From Paracraurococcus lichenis (lineage in GTDB: Bacteria; Pseudomonadota; Alphaproteobacteria; Acetobacterales; Acetobacteraceae), in assembly GCF_030657435.1 (NCBI RefSeq), contig NZ_JAUTWS010000012.1, positions 124,001-188,000 of the forward strand: a stretch of 64,000 nt of DNA, given 5' to 3'. Each line of letters opens with the position of its first letter. The first letter of the stretch is position 1. This document shows, piece by piece, positions 16,915 to 25,012 of the stretch. The notes under the pieces are model-generated. The model did not search any database. It saw nothing but the letters and a program-made list of their open reading frames with translations, and was not told where the DNA came from. Made by a program: the position numbers and the translations under genes.

Positions 16915-16977
16915 CCGCCCCTACACATGTCGCAATATTGTGTAGGCGGTCCAACGCGTCCGTGAGGTGCGTTTTTT
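16915..16977 (+). terminator. Two hairpins after the DUF1491 gene; the second is terminator-like
   Basis: The first hairpin pairs TACACA (16922-16927) with TGTGTA (16939-16944), extended by outer G-C pairs with a two-base bulge; it has no U-run and could also be an operator for the regulator at 17071. The second pairs AACGC (16953-16957) with GCGTT (16969-16973) and runs into further Ts to 16977, giving a weak Rho-independent terminator. Confidence 0.4.
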
Positions 16978-17070
16978 CGCTTATTGGTTTCAATCCTTTC
17001 TGTCGGGTAAAGCATCGCGCAGCTTTGCGGGGTGTTCCTGCCCAAGACCCCATCACGTGTCGGAGGTTGA

Positions 17071-17781
17071 ATGGCCACTCCCCGCCCCATCCTGATCGTC
17101 GAGGATGATGCTGCCCTGCGAGCCACCCTCGCCGAGCAGATTGCCATGGAGGGCGAATTCGCCGCCGACGAGGCCGAGAGCGCCACCGAGGCGGCAGCCA
17201 AGCTGGCCGATGCCGATGCGCGCTACGATGCCATCCTGCTCGACATCGGCCTGCCCGACGGCGACGGCCGCGACTTCTGCGCCCGCCTCCGGCGCGAGGG
17301 CCGCAAGATGCCGGTGATCATGCTGACCGGCGCGGATGCCGAGCAGGACGTGGTCCGTGGCCTCGATGCCGGCGCCAACGACTACATCGCCAAGCCCTTC
17401 CGCCTGCCCGAGCTGCTGGCGCGGGTCCGGGCGCAGCTCCGCGTCTTCGACAACTCGGAGGACGCGGTCTTCACCATCGGGCCCTACCTCTTCCGCCCGA
17501 GTGCGAAGCTCCTGCTCGAGCCGGCCCGCAACCGCAAGGTCCGGCTGACCGACAAGGAGAGCAACATCCTGAAGTTCCTCTACCGCGCCGCCGGCAAGCC
17601 GGTGCCGCGGCAGGTCCTGCTGAACGAGGTCTGGGGCTACAACAGCGCCGTCACCACCCACACGCTCGAGACCCACATCTACCGCCTGCGGCAGAAGATC
17701 GAGCCGGACCCGACCCATGCCCGCCTGCTGCTGACCGAGGGCGGCGGCTACAAGCTGGATTCCGTCGCGCAGGCGCAGTAG
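17071..17781 (+). CDS. OmpR/PhoB-family response regulator
   Basis: A 236-residue two-component regulator. Receiver domain residues 1-120: acidic pocket VEDDAAL, phosphoacceptor Asp58 (AILLDIGLPDGDG), switch Thr (MLTGAD) and Lys108 (YIAKPF). A winged-helix DNA-binding domain fills residues 135-232 (LTDKESNILKFLYRAAG, EVWGYNSAVTTHTLETHIY). No partner kinase lies beside it, so it may be driven by an unlinked kinase. CGGAGG precedes the ATG. Regulon unknown; the two hairpins upstream are candidate control sites. Confidence 0.92.
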   Translation: MATPRPILIVEDDAALRATLAEQIAMEGEFAADEAESATEAAAKLADADARYDAILLDIGLPDGDGRDFCARLRREGRKMPVIMLTGADAEQDVVRGLDAGANDYIAKPFRLPELLARVRAQLRVFDNSEDAVFTIGPYLFRPSAKLLLEPARNRKVRLTDKESNILKFLYRAAGKPVPRQVLLNEVWGYNSAVTTHTLETHIYRLRQKIEPDPTHARLLLTEGGGYKLDSVAQAQ

Positions 17782-17803
17782 CCGCGCGGCACGGGACGCG
17801 AAG

Positions 17804-17833
17804 GGGCCGCGGCAGCGATGCCGCGGCCCTTTT
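17804..17833 (+). terminator. Rho-independent terminator between convergent genes
   Basis: Perfect 11-bp stem GGGCCGCGGCA (17804-17814) and TGCCGCGGCCC (17819-17829), GCGA loop, then TTTT at 17830-17833. It lies 23 bases after the response-regulator stop. An outer CGCGAA/TTCGCG pairing could lengthen the stem on either strand, so it may also stop the minus-strand operon ending at 17889. Confidence 0.85.
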
Positions 17834-17888
17834 CGCGTCAATCGGTCGGCGCGACGGCGGACCGGCCGCGGCTGTCCGCAGCCCGGCG

Positions 17889-19676
17889 TCAGCGGTCCGT
17901 CAGGCGGAACTCGATCCGCCGGTTCCGCGCGAAGGCTTCCGGCGTCTCCGCGGGGTCGATCGGCTGGTTGTCCCCGAAGGCCGTCGCCGCCACGCGATTC
18001 GCCGGCAGCCCCTCCGACATCAGTAGTTGCGCCACTGCGATCGCCCGCGCCGCCGAGAGCTCCCAGTTCGTGGCGAAGCGGCCGCCGGCGCGAATCGGCT
18101 GCCTGTCGGCATGCCCGTCCACCCGCAGCAGCCAGTTCACGTCGACCGGGATGCGCTGCGACAGCTCCTGCAGGATGCGCGCGATCGCCCGGATCTGCTG
18201 CTGCCCGGCCGGGGAGAGATCGGCGCTCGCCGGCGGGAAAAGCACCTCCGACTGGAAGACGAAGCGGTCGCCGACGATGCGCACCTCCGGCCGGTCGCCC
18301 AGCACGTCGCGCAGCCGGCCGAAGAAGTCGCTGCGGTAGCGCTGCAGCTCCTCGACGCGCGCGGCGAGCGCGACGTTCAGCCGCGTGCCCAGCGCCAGGA
18401 TCTGCGCATCCTTGTCGCGGCCCGAGGTCTCGGCGATGTCGAGCGCGGCGGTCAGCCGCGCGAGTTGCGCCCGCAACTCCTCGAGCTGGCGGCTCAGCAG
18501 CGCGACCTGCGCCCGCGCGCTCTCGGCGAGGCGGATCTGCTCCGCGGCGACGCGCTCCGCCGCCTCCCGCTTCTCCGCCTCGGTTGCCGCGCCGCGCTCG
18601 GCGGCCTGGCGGCGCTCGGCCTCGCCCGCCGCGCCGCGCTCGGCGGCGGTGCGGCGGTCGGTGGCCTCGGCGGCGGCGCGCTCCGCCACCTGCCGGCGCT
18701 CCGCCGCCTCCACCGCGGCGCGCTCCGCCGCCTGGCGCCGCTGCGCCTCGGCCGTGGTCGCGGCCTCGGCGGCCGTGCGCGCCTTCGCCTCCTCGCCGGC
18801 GCGCCGCAGCGCCTCCTGCGCCTGCTTCTCCAATTGGTCGCGCAGCGCCGTCAGGCTGCGCACCTGCTCGGAGAGCTTGGCGATGTCGGAGAGCCGCGCC
18901 TCGATCACCGCCTTGTCGGCCTGGCTGCGGCGATCCATCGCCGCCATCTCGGTCCGCATGGCGGCGAGCTGTTTCTGCGCCTCGGCCAGCGCCGCCTGTG
19001 CCTCCTGCACCTGGCGCTGCAGCCCGGCCAGCTCGCGCCGCGCCGTCTCCACCGCGCCGCGGCTGTCGGTGAGCTGCTTGTCGAGCTCGGCGACGCGCGC
19101 CTCGCTGCGCTGCCGCGCCTGCTGCTCGGCGGTCAGGCTGCGGTTGGTCTCGGTCAGCCGCCGCACCGTCTGCGCCGCGTCGCCGCCCATGCTCTCGGCG
19201 CGCCGCAGCGCGTCCTGCAATTGCTGCTCGAGGCTCGCCAGCCGCTCCGCCCCGCCGCGCCCCGCGAGCTCGAGATCGGTGACGCGCGCGGTCAGCCGGT
19301 CGCGCTCGGCCTGCGCCGCGTCGCGCTCGCCGCCCAGGCGGTCGCGCTCCTCCCGCACCTCGCGGAGCTGGGTCGAGAGCGTGTCGCGCGCGCTGGCCGC
19401 GGCGCGCAGCTCCTCCGCGGTGCGGGCGAGCTGCGCCCGCAGCTCCTGCGCCTGGCCGCGCTCCAGCGCCAGCATCTCGGCGAGCTCCGCGACCTGGGCA
19501 TTCAGGCGGTCGAGCGCGCGGTCGCGGGAGGAGAGCGCGACGCTGAGGAAGCCCTGCGCCAGCACGAAGACCAGCAGGACGAAGATGATGACCATGAGCA
19601 GCGTGGACAGCGCGTCCACATAGCCCGGCCAGGCATCCAACCCGCCGCCGCGCTGGCGGCGGCCGCCGAGCGCCAC
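17889..19676 (-). CDS. MotB/OmpA-like protein with very long coiled coil
   Basis: A 595-residue inner-membrane protein. Residues 15-46 form one transmembrane helix with Asp21 at its cytoplasmic edge (YVDALSTLLMVIIFVLLV), matching the proton-binding Asp of MotB. Residues 50-440 are almost uninterrupted heptad coiled coil, including five 14-residue repeats at 313-382. Residues 455-595 are an OmpA-like peptidoglycan-binding domain (VDGHADRQPI, SAARAIAVAQLL, RNRRIEF). With the MotA-like protein upstream it should form a proton-driven stator-like complex. MotB itself is about 300 residues without this coiled coil, and no flagellar genes are beside it, so a non-flagellar role is likely (inference). 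Confidence 0.85.
   Translation of the reverse strand: MALGGRRQRGGGLDAWPGYVDALSTLLMVIIFVLLVFVLAQGFLSVALSSRDRALDRLNAQVAELAEMLALERGQAQELRAQLARTAEELRAAASARDTLSTQLREVREERDRLGGERDAAQAERDRLTARVTDLELAGRGGAERLASLEQQLQDALRRAESMGGDAAQTVRRLTETNRSLTAEQQARQRSEARVAELDKQLTDSRGAVETARRELAGLQRQVQEAQAALAEAQKQLAAMRTEMAAMDRRSQADKAVIEARLSDIAKLSEQVRSLTALRDQLEKQAQEALRRAGEEAKARTAAEAATTAEAQRRQAAERAAVEAAERRQVAERAAAEATDRRTAAERGAAGEAERRQAAERGAATEAEKREAAERVAAEQIRLAESARAQVALLSRQLEELRAQLARLTAALDIAETSGRDKDAQILALGTRLNVALAARVEELQRYRSDFFGRLRDVLGDRPEVRIVGDRFVFQSEVLFPPASADLSPAGQQQIRAIARILQELSQRIPVDVNWLLRVDGHADRQPIRAGGRFATNWELSAARAIAVAQLLMSEGLPANRVAATAFGDNQPIDPAETPEAFARNRRIEFRLTDR
18531..18740 (-). repeat. Five 42-bp coding repeats (14-residue coiled-coil units)
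   Basis: Within the MotB-like gene, residues 313-382 are five consecutive 14-residue units of the form RRxAAERxAxxEAx: RRQAAERAAVEAAE, RRQVAERAAAEATD, RRTAAERGAAGEAE, RRQAAERGAATEAE, KREAAERVAAEQIR. Fourteen residues equal two heptads, so copy-number change alters length without breaking the coiled-coil register. Confidence 0.85.
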
Positions 19677-19684
19677 CTACCGAA

Positions 19685-19741
19685 GCGAGGGGGGCTCTGC
19701 CCCCCTCGCGCTCCCCCCGCCAGGGGTCAAGCGACCCCTGG
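19685..19741. other. Tandem GC hairpins inside the MotAB-like operon
   Basis: Between the MotA-like and MotB-like genes. Hairpin 1: GCGAGGGGGGC (19685-19695), loop TCT, GCCCCCCTCGC (19699-19709). Hairpin 2: CCAGGGGTC (19720-19728), loop AAGC, GACCCCTGG (19733-19741). Both are perfect and neither has a U-run. They could set the MotA:MotB ratio by partial termination or mRNA protection (inference). Confidence 0.6.
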
Positions 19742-19762
19742 ACCGGCCTGGGTCTGCCCGCG

Positions 19763-20908
19763 TCAACGGGGAGCCTCCTCGGCGAGTGCCGCGATGGTGC
19801 GGGCGACCAGCTTGATCTCGCTGCGCAGCTCGGCCGTGCTCTGGGCGCGGCCGTTCACCATCTCCTCCAGCAGGCGGGAGAGATAGATCTCCGTGTTGCG
19901 GAGATGGCCGCGCACCACCTCGTCCACCGGCGCGGCCGACTGCGCCTCGGCCAGCCGCGACAGCGCGGGGCCGAGCGCCGCCTGCTGCTCGGCGACGCGC
20001 AGCATCAGCGTCTGGCTCGCGCGCATCTGGTCGGTCAGCACGGCCAGGCGCTCTGCCAGCACCGTCATCGCCTGCGCCGTCTGCGCCCGGCCCTCCTCGC
20101 CGCGGGCGAGGATCCGCTGCAGCCCCTCCAGGTTCTCCGCCGTCTGCTCCAGCAGCGCCTGCACATAGGCCGGCACGTTGCCGCCCTCGCCGCCCATGTC
20201 GCCAAGCACGCCGGAGGAGAGCCGTGTGATCCCGGCCAGCCATTCCTCCAGCTCGTTGTAGAAGCGGTTCTGCGCCTGCCCGGCGGTGAGGTCGAGGAAG
20301 CCCAGCACCAGCGCGCCCGCGAGGCCGAGCATCGAGGAGCTGAAGGCCGTGCCCATGCCCTTCAGCGGCTGCGCCAGCCCGGTCTTGAGCTGGTTGAAGA
20401 GCTGGTTCAGGTCGCCCGAGCCGACCGACATGCCCCCGATCACCTCGGAAACCGAGCCGATCGTCAGCAGCAGCCCCCAGAAGGTGCCGAGCAGCCCGAG
20501 GAAGATCAGCAGCCCCGTCATGTAACGCGACAGCTCCCGCCCCTCGTCGAGGCGCGAGGCGATGCCGTCCAGCACGCTCCGCATGGCGGGCGCCGAGAGG
20601 CTCAGCCGGTCGGAGCGGCGCGCCGAGAACATGCTCGCCATCGGCCCGAGCAGCCTTGGCGCCGCCATCGCCGGCGCGCCGATCCTCGGGCTGCGGAAAT
20701 GCTCGAGCCAGGCGACTTCCGGCCGCAGCAGCAGCACCTGCCGCAGGTTCCAGGTCACGCCGACCAGCAGCACGAAGAGGATCAGCCCGTTCAGCACCGG
20801 GTTGCTGCCGAAGGCGGTGGTGAGCTGCGGCGAGAGCAGCGCCGCCACGACGGCGACGGCGGCCAGGAAGCCCAGCATGCGCCAGAGGTAGCGAAGCGGC
20901 GGGGTCAT
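19763..20908 (-). CDS. MotA/TolQ/ExbB-like proton-channel protein
   Basis: A 381-residue inner-membrane protein. Two hydrophobic helices lie near residues 9-55 (FLAAVAVVAALLSPQL and LNGLILFVLLVGVTW). The channel pair of the family follows: MTGLLIFLGLLGTFWGLLLT near 140-160 and GTAFSSSMLGLAGALVLGFL near 205-225. The C-terminal 140 residues are cytoplasmic and helical, rich in Gln/Glu/Ala. In ExbB/TolQ/MotA these helices conduct protons with the Asp of the partner. The start at 20908 gives a normal N terminus. Cotranscribed with the OmpA-like gene 31 bases upstream and the MotB-like gene downstream. Confidence 0.87.
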   Translation of the reverse strand: MTPPLRYLWRMLGFLAAVAVVAALLSPQLTTAFGSNPVLNGLILFVLLVGVTWNLRQVLLLRPEVAWLEHFRSPRIGAPAMAAPRLLGPMASMFSARRSDRLSLSAPAMRSVLDGIASRLDEGRELSRYMTGLLIFLGLLGTFWGLLLTIGSVSEVIGGMSVGSGDLNQLFNQLKTGLAQPLKGMGTAFSSSMLGLAGALVLGFLDLTAGQAQNRFYNELEEWLAGITRLSSGVLGDMGGEGGNVPAYVQALLEQTAENLEGLQRILARGEEGRAQTAQAMTVLAERLAVLTDQMRASQTLMLRVAEQQAALGPALSRLAEAQSAAPVDEVVRGHLRNTEIYLSRLLEEMVNGRAQSTAELRSEIKLVARTIAALAEEAPR

Positions 20909-20939
20909 CGGCCGAGGCTCCTGCGCTGGCCCGGATGCG

Positions 20940-21491
20940 TCACGGCGCGGCCCGGCGCAGGCCCGGCGGCTGGACGTCGACGGCATCCAGCGCCTCCTCC
21001 GTCCGGCCCATCGGGCGGATGTCGATCCGGGTCGGCGGCAGCCCGCCGGCGACCAGCGCCTCCTTCACCGCGAGGCCGCGCGCGAGGCTGAGCCGCCTGG
21101 CGGTCGAGACATCGGCCGGGCCGCTGGCCTGGGCGAGCAGCACCACCCGCCCCTCCGGCACCGCGGCCAGGCGATGGCCAAGCTCGGCCAGCACCGGGCC
21201 GGCGGCGCCGGGCGGCGCCGCCACGCCCAGGCCGAAGCGGAGCCGCCAGGCGCCGTCCGGCAGCGCCTCCATCCCCGGCGGCAGGGCGATGGGCCGCGCG
21301 GCTGCCATGGCCGGCGGCGCCGGCGCGGGATCCGGACGGGCGCCGAGGTCGGCCGGCATGGGCGGGGCGGGGGCGGGCTCGGCCGGGATGGCTTCCGTCT
21401 CCGGCGCGGGATCGGTCTCGGCGACGGAGGGGCCGGCCAGCAGGAGCGCGCCGGCCAGCAGGGCCATCCGGAGGGGCAGGCGGAGCGACAC
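20940..21491 (-). CDS. Secreted OmpA-like periplasmic protein
   Basis: A protein of about 183 residues with an N-terminal signal peptide (RLPLRMALLAGALLLAG, cleavage after SVA), a Pro/Ala/Glu-rich linker and a C-terminal OmpA-like half (GRVVLLAQASGPADVSTA, RRLSLARGLAVKEAL, RIDIRPMGR). It is the first gene of the three-gene motor-like operon and may be an extra cell-wall anchor or regulator of it. The GTG at 21491 is preferred because it gives an RxxR n-region; ATG 21467 and the far ATG 21590 are alternatives. Confidence 0.65.
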   Translation of the reverse strand: MSLRLPLRMALLAGALLLAGPSVAETDPAPETEAIPAEPAPAPPMPADLGARPDPAPAPPAMAAARPIALPPGMEALPDGAWRLRFGLGVAAPPGAAGPVLAELGHRLAAVPEGRVVLLAQASGPADVSTARRLSLARGLAVKEALVAGGLPPTRIDIRPMGRTEEALDAVDVQPPGLRRAAP

Positions 21492-21678
21492 GCTGGACTC
21501 GATCCCCGTTCCTCGCCCGGCCGGGCCAGGGCATCCCCGCACGGGTTGGACAAGGGGCGGGTCCCGCCCCGGGTCCCCGTGCCGCCTCACCCTAGAGCAG
21601 ATCGGCGCGGCGCGGAAACGCCCGGGGGCGTGAATTCGTTAAAAATACAATGCGCTGACGCGCGGCCCGGGGCGCGGG

Positions 21679-22551
21679 TCAGGACGCCGCGGGCGGCGCC
21701 TCGGCAGTGCCGCGGGCGCGGGCGGCGGAGGCAGCGGCGATGCCCTCCTGCACGAATTCGCGCAGCTTGCCATGCAGCGCCTGGTTGCCGGCGACGACAT
21801 TGCCCTCGGCATAGGGGTCGCCGCCCTCGGGGTCGGTGACGAAGCCGCCGGCCTCCCGCACCAGGACGAGGCCGGCCGCCATGTCCCACTTCTTGATGCC
21901 GAGCTCCCAGTAGCCGTCGTAGCGGCCGGCCGCGGTCCAGGCGAGGTCGAGCGCGGCCGAGCCGAAGCGGCGCACGCCGGCCACCTGCGGCATGATGCGC
22001 GCCAGGGTCTGGCTGAACTCCGCCTTGCGCGGCACGCCGGCGAAGGGGATGCCGGTGGCGAAGAGCGCTTCCTTGAGGTCCTTGCGGCCGGAGACGCGCA
22101 GCCGCCGGTCGTTGAGGAAGGCGCCGACGCCCTTCTCCGCCCAGAACATCTCGTCGCCGGCGGGGTTGTAGATGACGCCGGCGACGAGCTCCGTCCGCTC
22201 CGCGTCGAGCCGCTTCTCGATGCCGACCGAGACGCACCAGTGCGGGATGCCGTGCAGGAAATTGCTCGTGCCGTCGAGCGGATCGACCACCCAGCGCCAC
22301 TCCCAGTCATCCGCGCCGTGGCTGCCGCTCTCCTCCATCAGGAAGGCGAAGTTCGGCCGGGCGCGGGAGAGTTCGGCGCGCAGCGTCTCCTCCGCCCGGA
22401 TGTCGGCGGCGGAGACGAAGTCGCCCGGCCCCTTCACCGAGACCTGGAGCTGCTCGACCTCGCCGAAGTCGCGCAGCAGGCGGCGGCCGGCCTTCTGGAC
22501 GGCGGCGACCACGACGTTGAGGGCGGGGGAGAGGCGGGGAGAGGGGGCCAT
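21679..22551 (-). CDS. suhB: Inositol monophosphatase family protein (SuhB-like)
   Basis: A 290-residue Mg-dependent phosphatase. Metal-site motifs: Glu in FLMEESGSHG, WVVDPLDGTSNFLHG near 90-104 (DPxDGT) and WDMAAGLVLVREAGG near 220 (WDxAAG). The family hydrolyses inositol-1-phosphate and related sugar phosphates; in E. coli SuhB also binds transcription-antitermination complexes. Length fits the family with about 20 extra Ala-rich residues at the C terminus. ATG at 22551 with a purine-rich stretch upstream. It follows efp on the same strand, 171 bases apart. Confidence 0.9.
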   Translation of the reverse strand: MAPSPRLSPALNVVVAAVQKAGRRLLRDFGEVEQLQVSVKGPGDFVSAADIRAEETLRAELSRARPNFAFLMEESGSHGADDWEWRWVVDPLDGTSNFLHGIPHWCVSVGIEKRLDAERTELVAGVIYNPAGDEMFWAEKGVGAFLNDRRLRVSGRKDLKEALFATGIPFAGVPRKAEFSQTLARIMPQVAGVRRFGSAALDLAWTAAGRYDGYWELGIKKWDMAAGLVLVREAGGFVTDPEGGDPYAEGNVVAGNQALHGKLREFVQEGIAAASAARARGTAEAPPAAS

Positions 22552-22722
22552 GGGGATCCCGGCGGCGATGGATGGGGCAGGGCGGTCCGCGGACAACGCG
22601 CGGGGCGGGACGGCGGGTGGCAGGCGCGCCGCGCGGCACCCGCGGCGCACGTCGCCCGGCGGCCCGCGCCGCGGGGGAGGGGGCCGGGCCGGGCCCGCCC
22701 CGGTCAGGCTGGCTGGCGTGCC

Positions 22723-23289
22723 CTACTTCGCCCGCTCGACGTAGCTCGCATCCTCGGTCTTCACCACGATCTTGTCGCCCGCGGTGACGAAGGGCGGGAC
22801 CATGGTCTTCACGCCGTTCGAGAGGATGGCCGGCTTGTAGGAGGAGGAGGCGGTCTGGCCCTTCACGACCGGGTCGGCCTCCGTCACCTCGAGCACCACG
22901 CTCTCCGGCAGGGACATCGCCACCGGCTCGCCCTCGATCAGCCGGACCTGGACGGTCATGCCCTCGACCAGGAAGGGCAGGCGGTCGCCGAGGATGTCCT
23001 TCGAGACATGCGTCTGCTCGAAGGTCTCGGGATGCATCAGGACGAGCTGCTCGCCCTCGGCATAGGAGAAGGTGAACTCCTCGTCCGCCGTCTCCAGCCG
23101 CTCCACCGTATCGGCGGTGCGCCAGCGCTGGTCCTTCTTGGCGCCGCTCTTGACGTTGCGCATCTCCACCTGGATGACGGCGGCGCCCTTGCCCGGGATC
23201 ATGATGTTCTGCTTGAGGATGGTGTAGCGCTGGCCTTCGAACTCGATGACCATGCCGGCACGCATCTGGTTGGCCTGCATCTTTGCCAT
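22723..23289 (-). CDS. efp: Elongation factor P
   Basis: A 188-residue translation factor that relieves ribosome stalling at proline runs. N-terminal KOW-like domain with Lys34 at the loop tip (IMIPGKGAAVIQVEMRN), followed by two OB-type domains (DEEFTFSYAEGEQLVLMHPE; VELVEG-like loop; terminal GDKIVVKTEDASYVER). Lys34 is the residue modified by EpmA-type lysylation in many bacteria; no epmA or epmB is in the window. Length is normal. ATG at 23289 matches the conserved N terminus. Confidence 0.97.
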   Translation of the reverse strand: MAKMQANQMRAGMVIEFEGQRYTILKQNIMIPGKGAAVIQVEMRNVKSGAKKDQRWRTADTVERLETADEEFTFSYAEGEQLVLMHPETFEQTHVSKDILGDRLPFLVEGMTVQVRLIEGEPVAMSLPESVVLEVTEADPVVKGQTASSSYKPAILSNGVKTMVPPFVTAGDKIVVKTEDASYVERAK

Positions 23290-23615
23290 GGGTGGGCTGC
23301 CTGTCCGGTGCTGTGGCGTGAATGAGCGGGCGCACGCCGCGGCCCGGAGGGCGCGGCGTGGCGAGGGGCCGGGTTGTAGGGGATGGGGGAGGCGGAGGGA
23401 AGGGGCCGGCCGCCGACCATGGGCGGCGCGGGTCAGGCGGGTCCCGAAGCTTCGACGGCGTGAATGGTCTGCCGCATGATGGCGCACCGCACTCGTTTCT
23501 TTTGCGATGCGGCTTGGCTCCGCTATCCTCGGCCAACGACATGTTGCGACATGGAGCGGGACATAGGCGGATGCTAGGCTTGCCACGGAAGGCGAGGACA
23601 GCGAGGAGGTCTGCC
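23290..23615 (+). promoter_or_regulatory. Divergent intergenic region efp/Uma2 with a candidate sigma-70 promoter
   Basis: 326 bases without a gene. On the plus strand TTGCGA (23502-23507) and TATCCT (23524-23529) are separated by 16 bases and sit in a locally AT-richer patch, a plausible promoter for the Uma2 gene. The efp-proximal part is G-rich on the plus strand; I see no other clear element. Confidence 0.35.
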
Positions 23616-24209
23616 GTGACGGCTCCGGCCGACATCCGCTGGTCGGAAGCAAGCTTCTTCGCCTGGCTCGAGCGCCAGGAGGCGCGCTTCGAACTGGTCG
23701 ATGGCGAACCCCGCGCCATGGTCGGCGCCACCCAGCGGCATGACCGCGTCGTCATGCGGCTGCTGTTCACCCTGGAGGGCCGCCTCCGCGGCTCGCCCTG
23801 CCGCACCGGCACCAGCGATACCGCCATCCGCATCCCCAACGGCAATATCCGCTATCCCGACGCCGCCGTCGATTGCGGCCGCTTCGAGGAGACCTCCCGC
23901 ACCGCGACCGCGCCGACCCTGGTCGCCGAGGTCTTCTCGCCCTCGACAGCGCTCTTCGACCAGACGGAGAAGCTCGAGGAGTACCGCACCGTCCCCGGCC
24001 TCCGGCACATCCTGCTGATCGACCCGGACCAGCCCCGCCTCCGCCTGCACAGCCGGGGAGAGGACGGGCACTGGACCTCCGCCCCGCATGCCGGGCTGGA
24101 GGCGGTCGTCCCCATCCCCGCCCTCGGCATCACCCTCCCGCTCGCCGATCTCTATGAGGGCCTGACCTTCCGCCCGCCCTCCCGCCTGGTTCCGACGGAC
24201 CGGCCCTGA
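23616..24209 (+). CDS. Uma2 family (DUF820) putative endonuclease
   Basis: A 197-residue protein with a PD-(D/E)XK-like Uma2 fold: RFELVDGEPRAMVGAT (first acidic residues), RYPDAAVDC (metal-binding Asp), TLVAEVFSPSTALFDQTEKL (Glu and Lys of the core) and YRTVPGLRHILLIDPD. The GTG start at 23616 follows GAGGAGG at six-base spacing. Uma2 proteins are abundant in cyanobacteria and GC-rich bacteria, usually as solitary genes; their biological role is unknown. No toxin/antitoxin partner is visible. Confidence 0.88.
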   Translation: MTAPADIRWSEASFFAWLERQEARFELVDGEPRAMVGATQRHDRVVMRLLFTLEGRLRGSPCRTGTSDTAIRIPNGNIRYPDAAVDCGRFEETSRTATAPTLVAEVFSPSTALFDQTEKLEEYRTVPGLRHILLIDPDQPRLRLHSRGEDGHWTSAPHAGLEAVVPIPALGITLPLADLYEGLTFRPPSRLVPTDRP

Positions 24210-24601
24210 CCCCGGTCCGGTGTCACCTCCGCGTGAGGCGATGCAACCCGGACGCTTCCGCCGTGACGAAATTCCACCGCTTTGGCGTTTTCCATGTGCG
24301 CCAGGGACCTCGCCGCGCACCGCAACGTCCGCGCCTCCGCCCGCCTCGCGGCCTGCGCCGGCCAAAGCCTTCCACCCCGCCATCCACAGGCCGCTGCCGC
24401 TGCACCCCCGGAACGGTCCGCCTGCCGCAACACCCATGCTGCACCGCCACACGCGATGCGCGCAATTTCTGCCGGACCGCACCCGAAATCAGCGGTGACC
24501 CGCTCCCCAGCCGCCCGGGAATGGGCTAATGTGACAGACATCGGGCGGTTCCCCCCGGACGCCCGAGTGACGACGCTGCACGCCACAAGTGAGCGACTGG
24601 G
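24210..24601. other. Intergenic region without a recognisable gene
   Basis: 392 bases between the Uma2 gene and the gene at 24602. Short frames exist on both strands, but none has a convincing start site or protein-like composition. A 7-bp inverted repeat TCGGGCG (24541-24547)/CGCCCGA (24560-24566) lies 36 bases before the next start and may be an operator or 5'-UTR hairpin. Confidence 0.4.
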
Positions 24602-25012
24602 ATGGAACGACGCATGTCCTTGATGCCTGGCATCCGGCCGCTGGCCCTGCCGCGGCTGCCCGCCGATTTCTTCCTTGCCCCCCGCGATCCGGCCGCGCCG
24701 GAGCCGCTGCGCCTGGAGTGGCCGCGCCGCGGCCCCTTCCGGTTGAAGGGCGATCCCAGCCGGCACGAAGCCTTCCGCGCCGCCTTCGCGGAATACGAGG
24801 CCGCCGAGGCCGCCGCCGCGCATTGCCGCTGCCATGGCGACCTCCGCGGCTTCTTCGCCGCGATGACGGAGACGCATCGCTGCTACGCCGCGCTCGAGGC
24901 CTTCGAGCTGCCGGCCGCCGACTTGGCCCGGCTGCAGGGCCTCGCCCGCCGCCACGCCAGGGACGCCCTGCGGCGGGAGCGCCGCGACGCCGAGGCCGCC
25001 GAGGCGGCCTGA
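24602..25012 (+). CDS. Hypothetical protein (136 aa)
   Basis: A 136-residue soluble protein with strong coding character. The N-terminal third is Pro/Leu/Arg-rich (PRLPADFFLAPRDP); the rest is Ala/Arg/Glu-rich and predicted helical, with AHCRCHGDLRGFFAAMTETH near its centre. Two Cys and several His there could bind metal, but no known motif fits. A start at ATG 24614 (MSLMPG) is equally possible. No family recognised. Confidence 0.55.
   Translation: MERRMSLMPGIRPLALPRLPADFFLAPRDPAAPEPLRLEWPRRGPFRLKGDPSRHEAFRAAFAEYEAAEAAAAHCRCHGDLRGFFAAMTETHRCYAALEAFELPAADLARLQGLARRHARDALRRERRDAEAAEAA

Noticed and set aside
17889..21491. Zorya-type anti-phage defence system
   Set aside because: The MotA/MotB-like pair shares the stator chemistry, but the long coiled coil is on the wrong partner and no ZorC, ZorD or ZorE gene is present.
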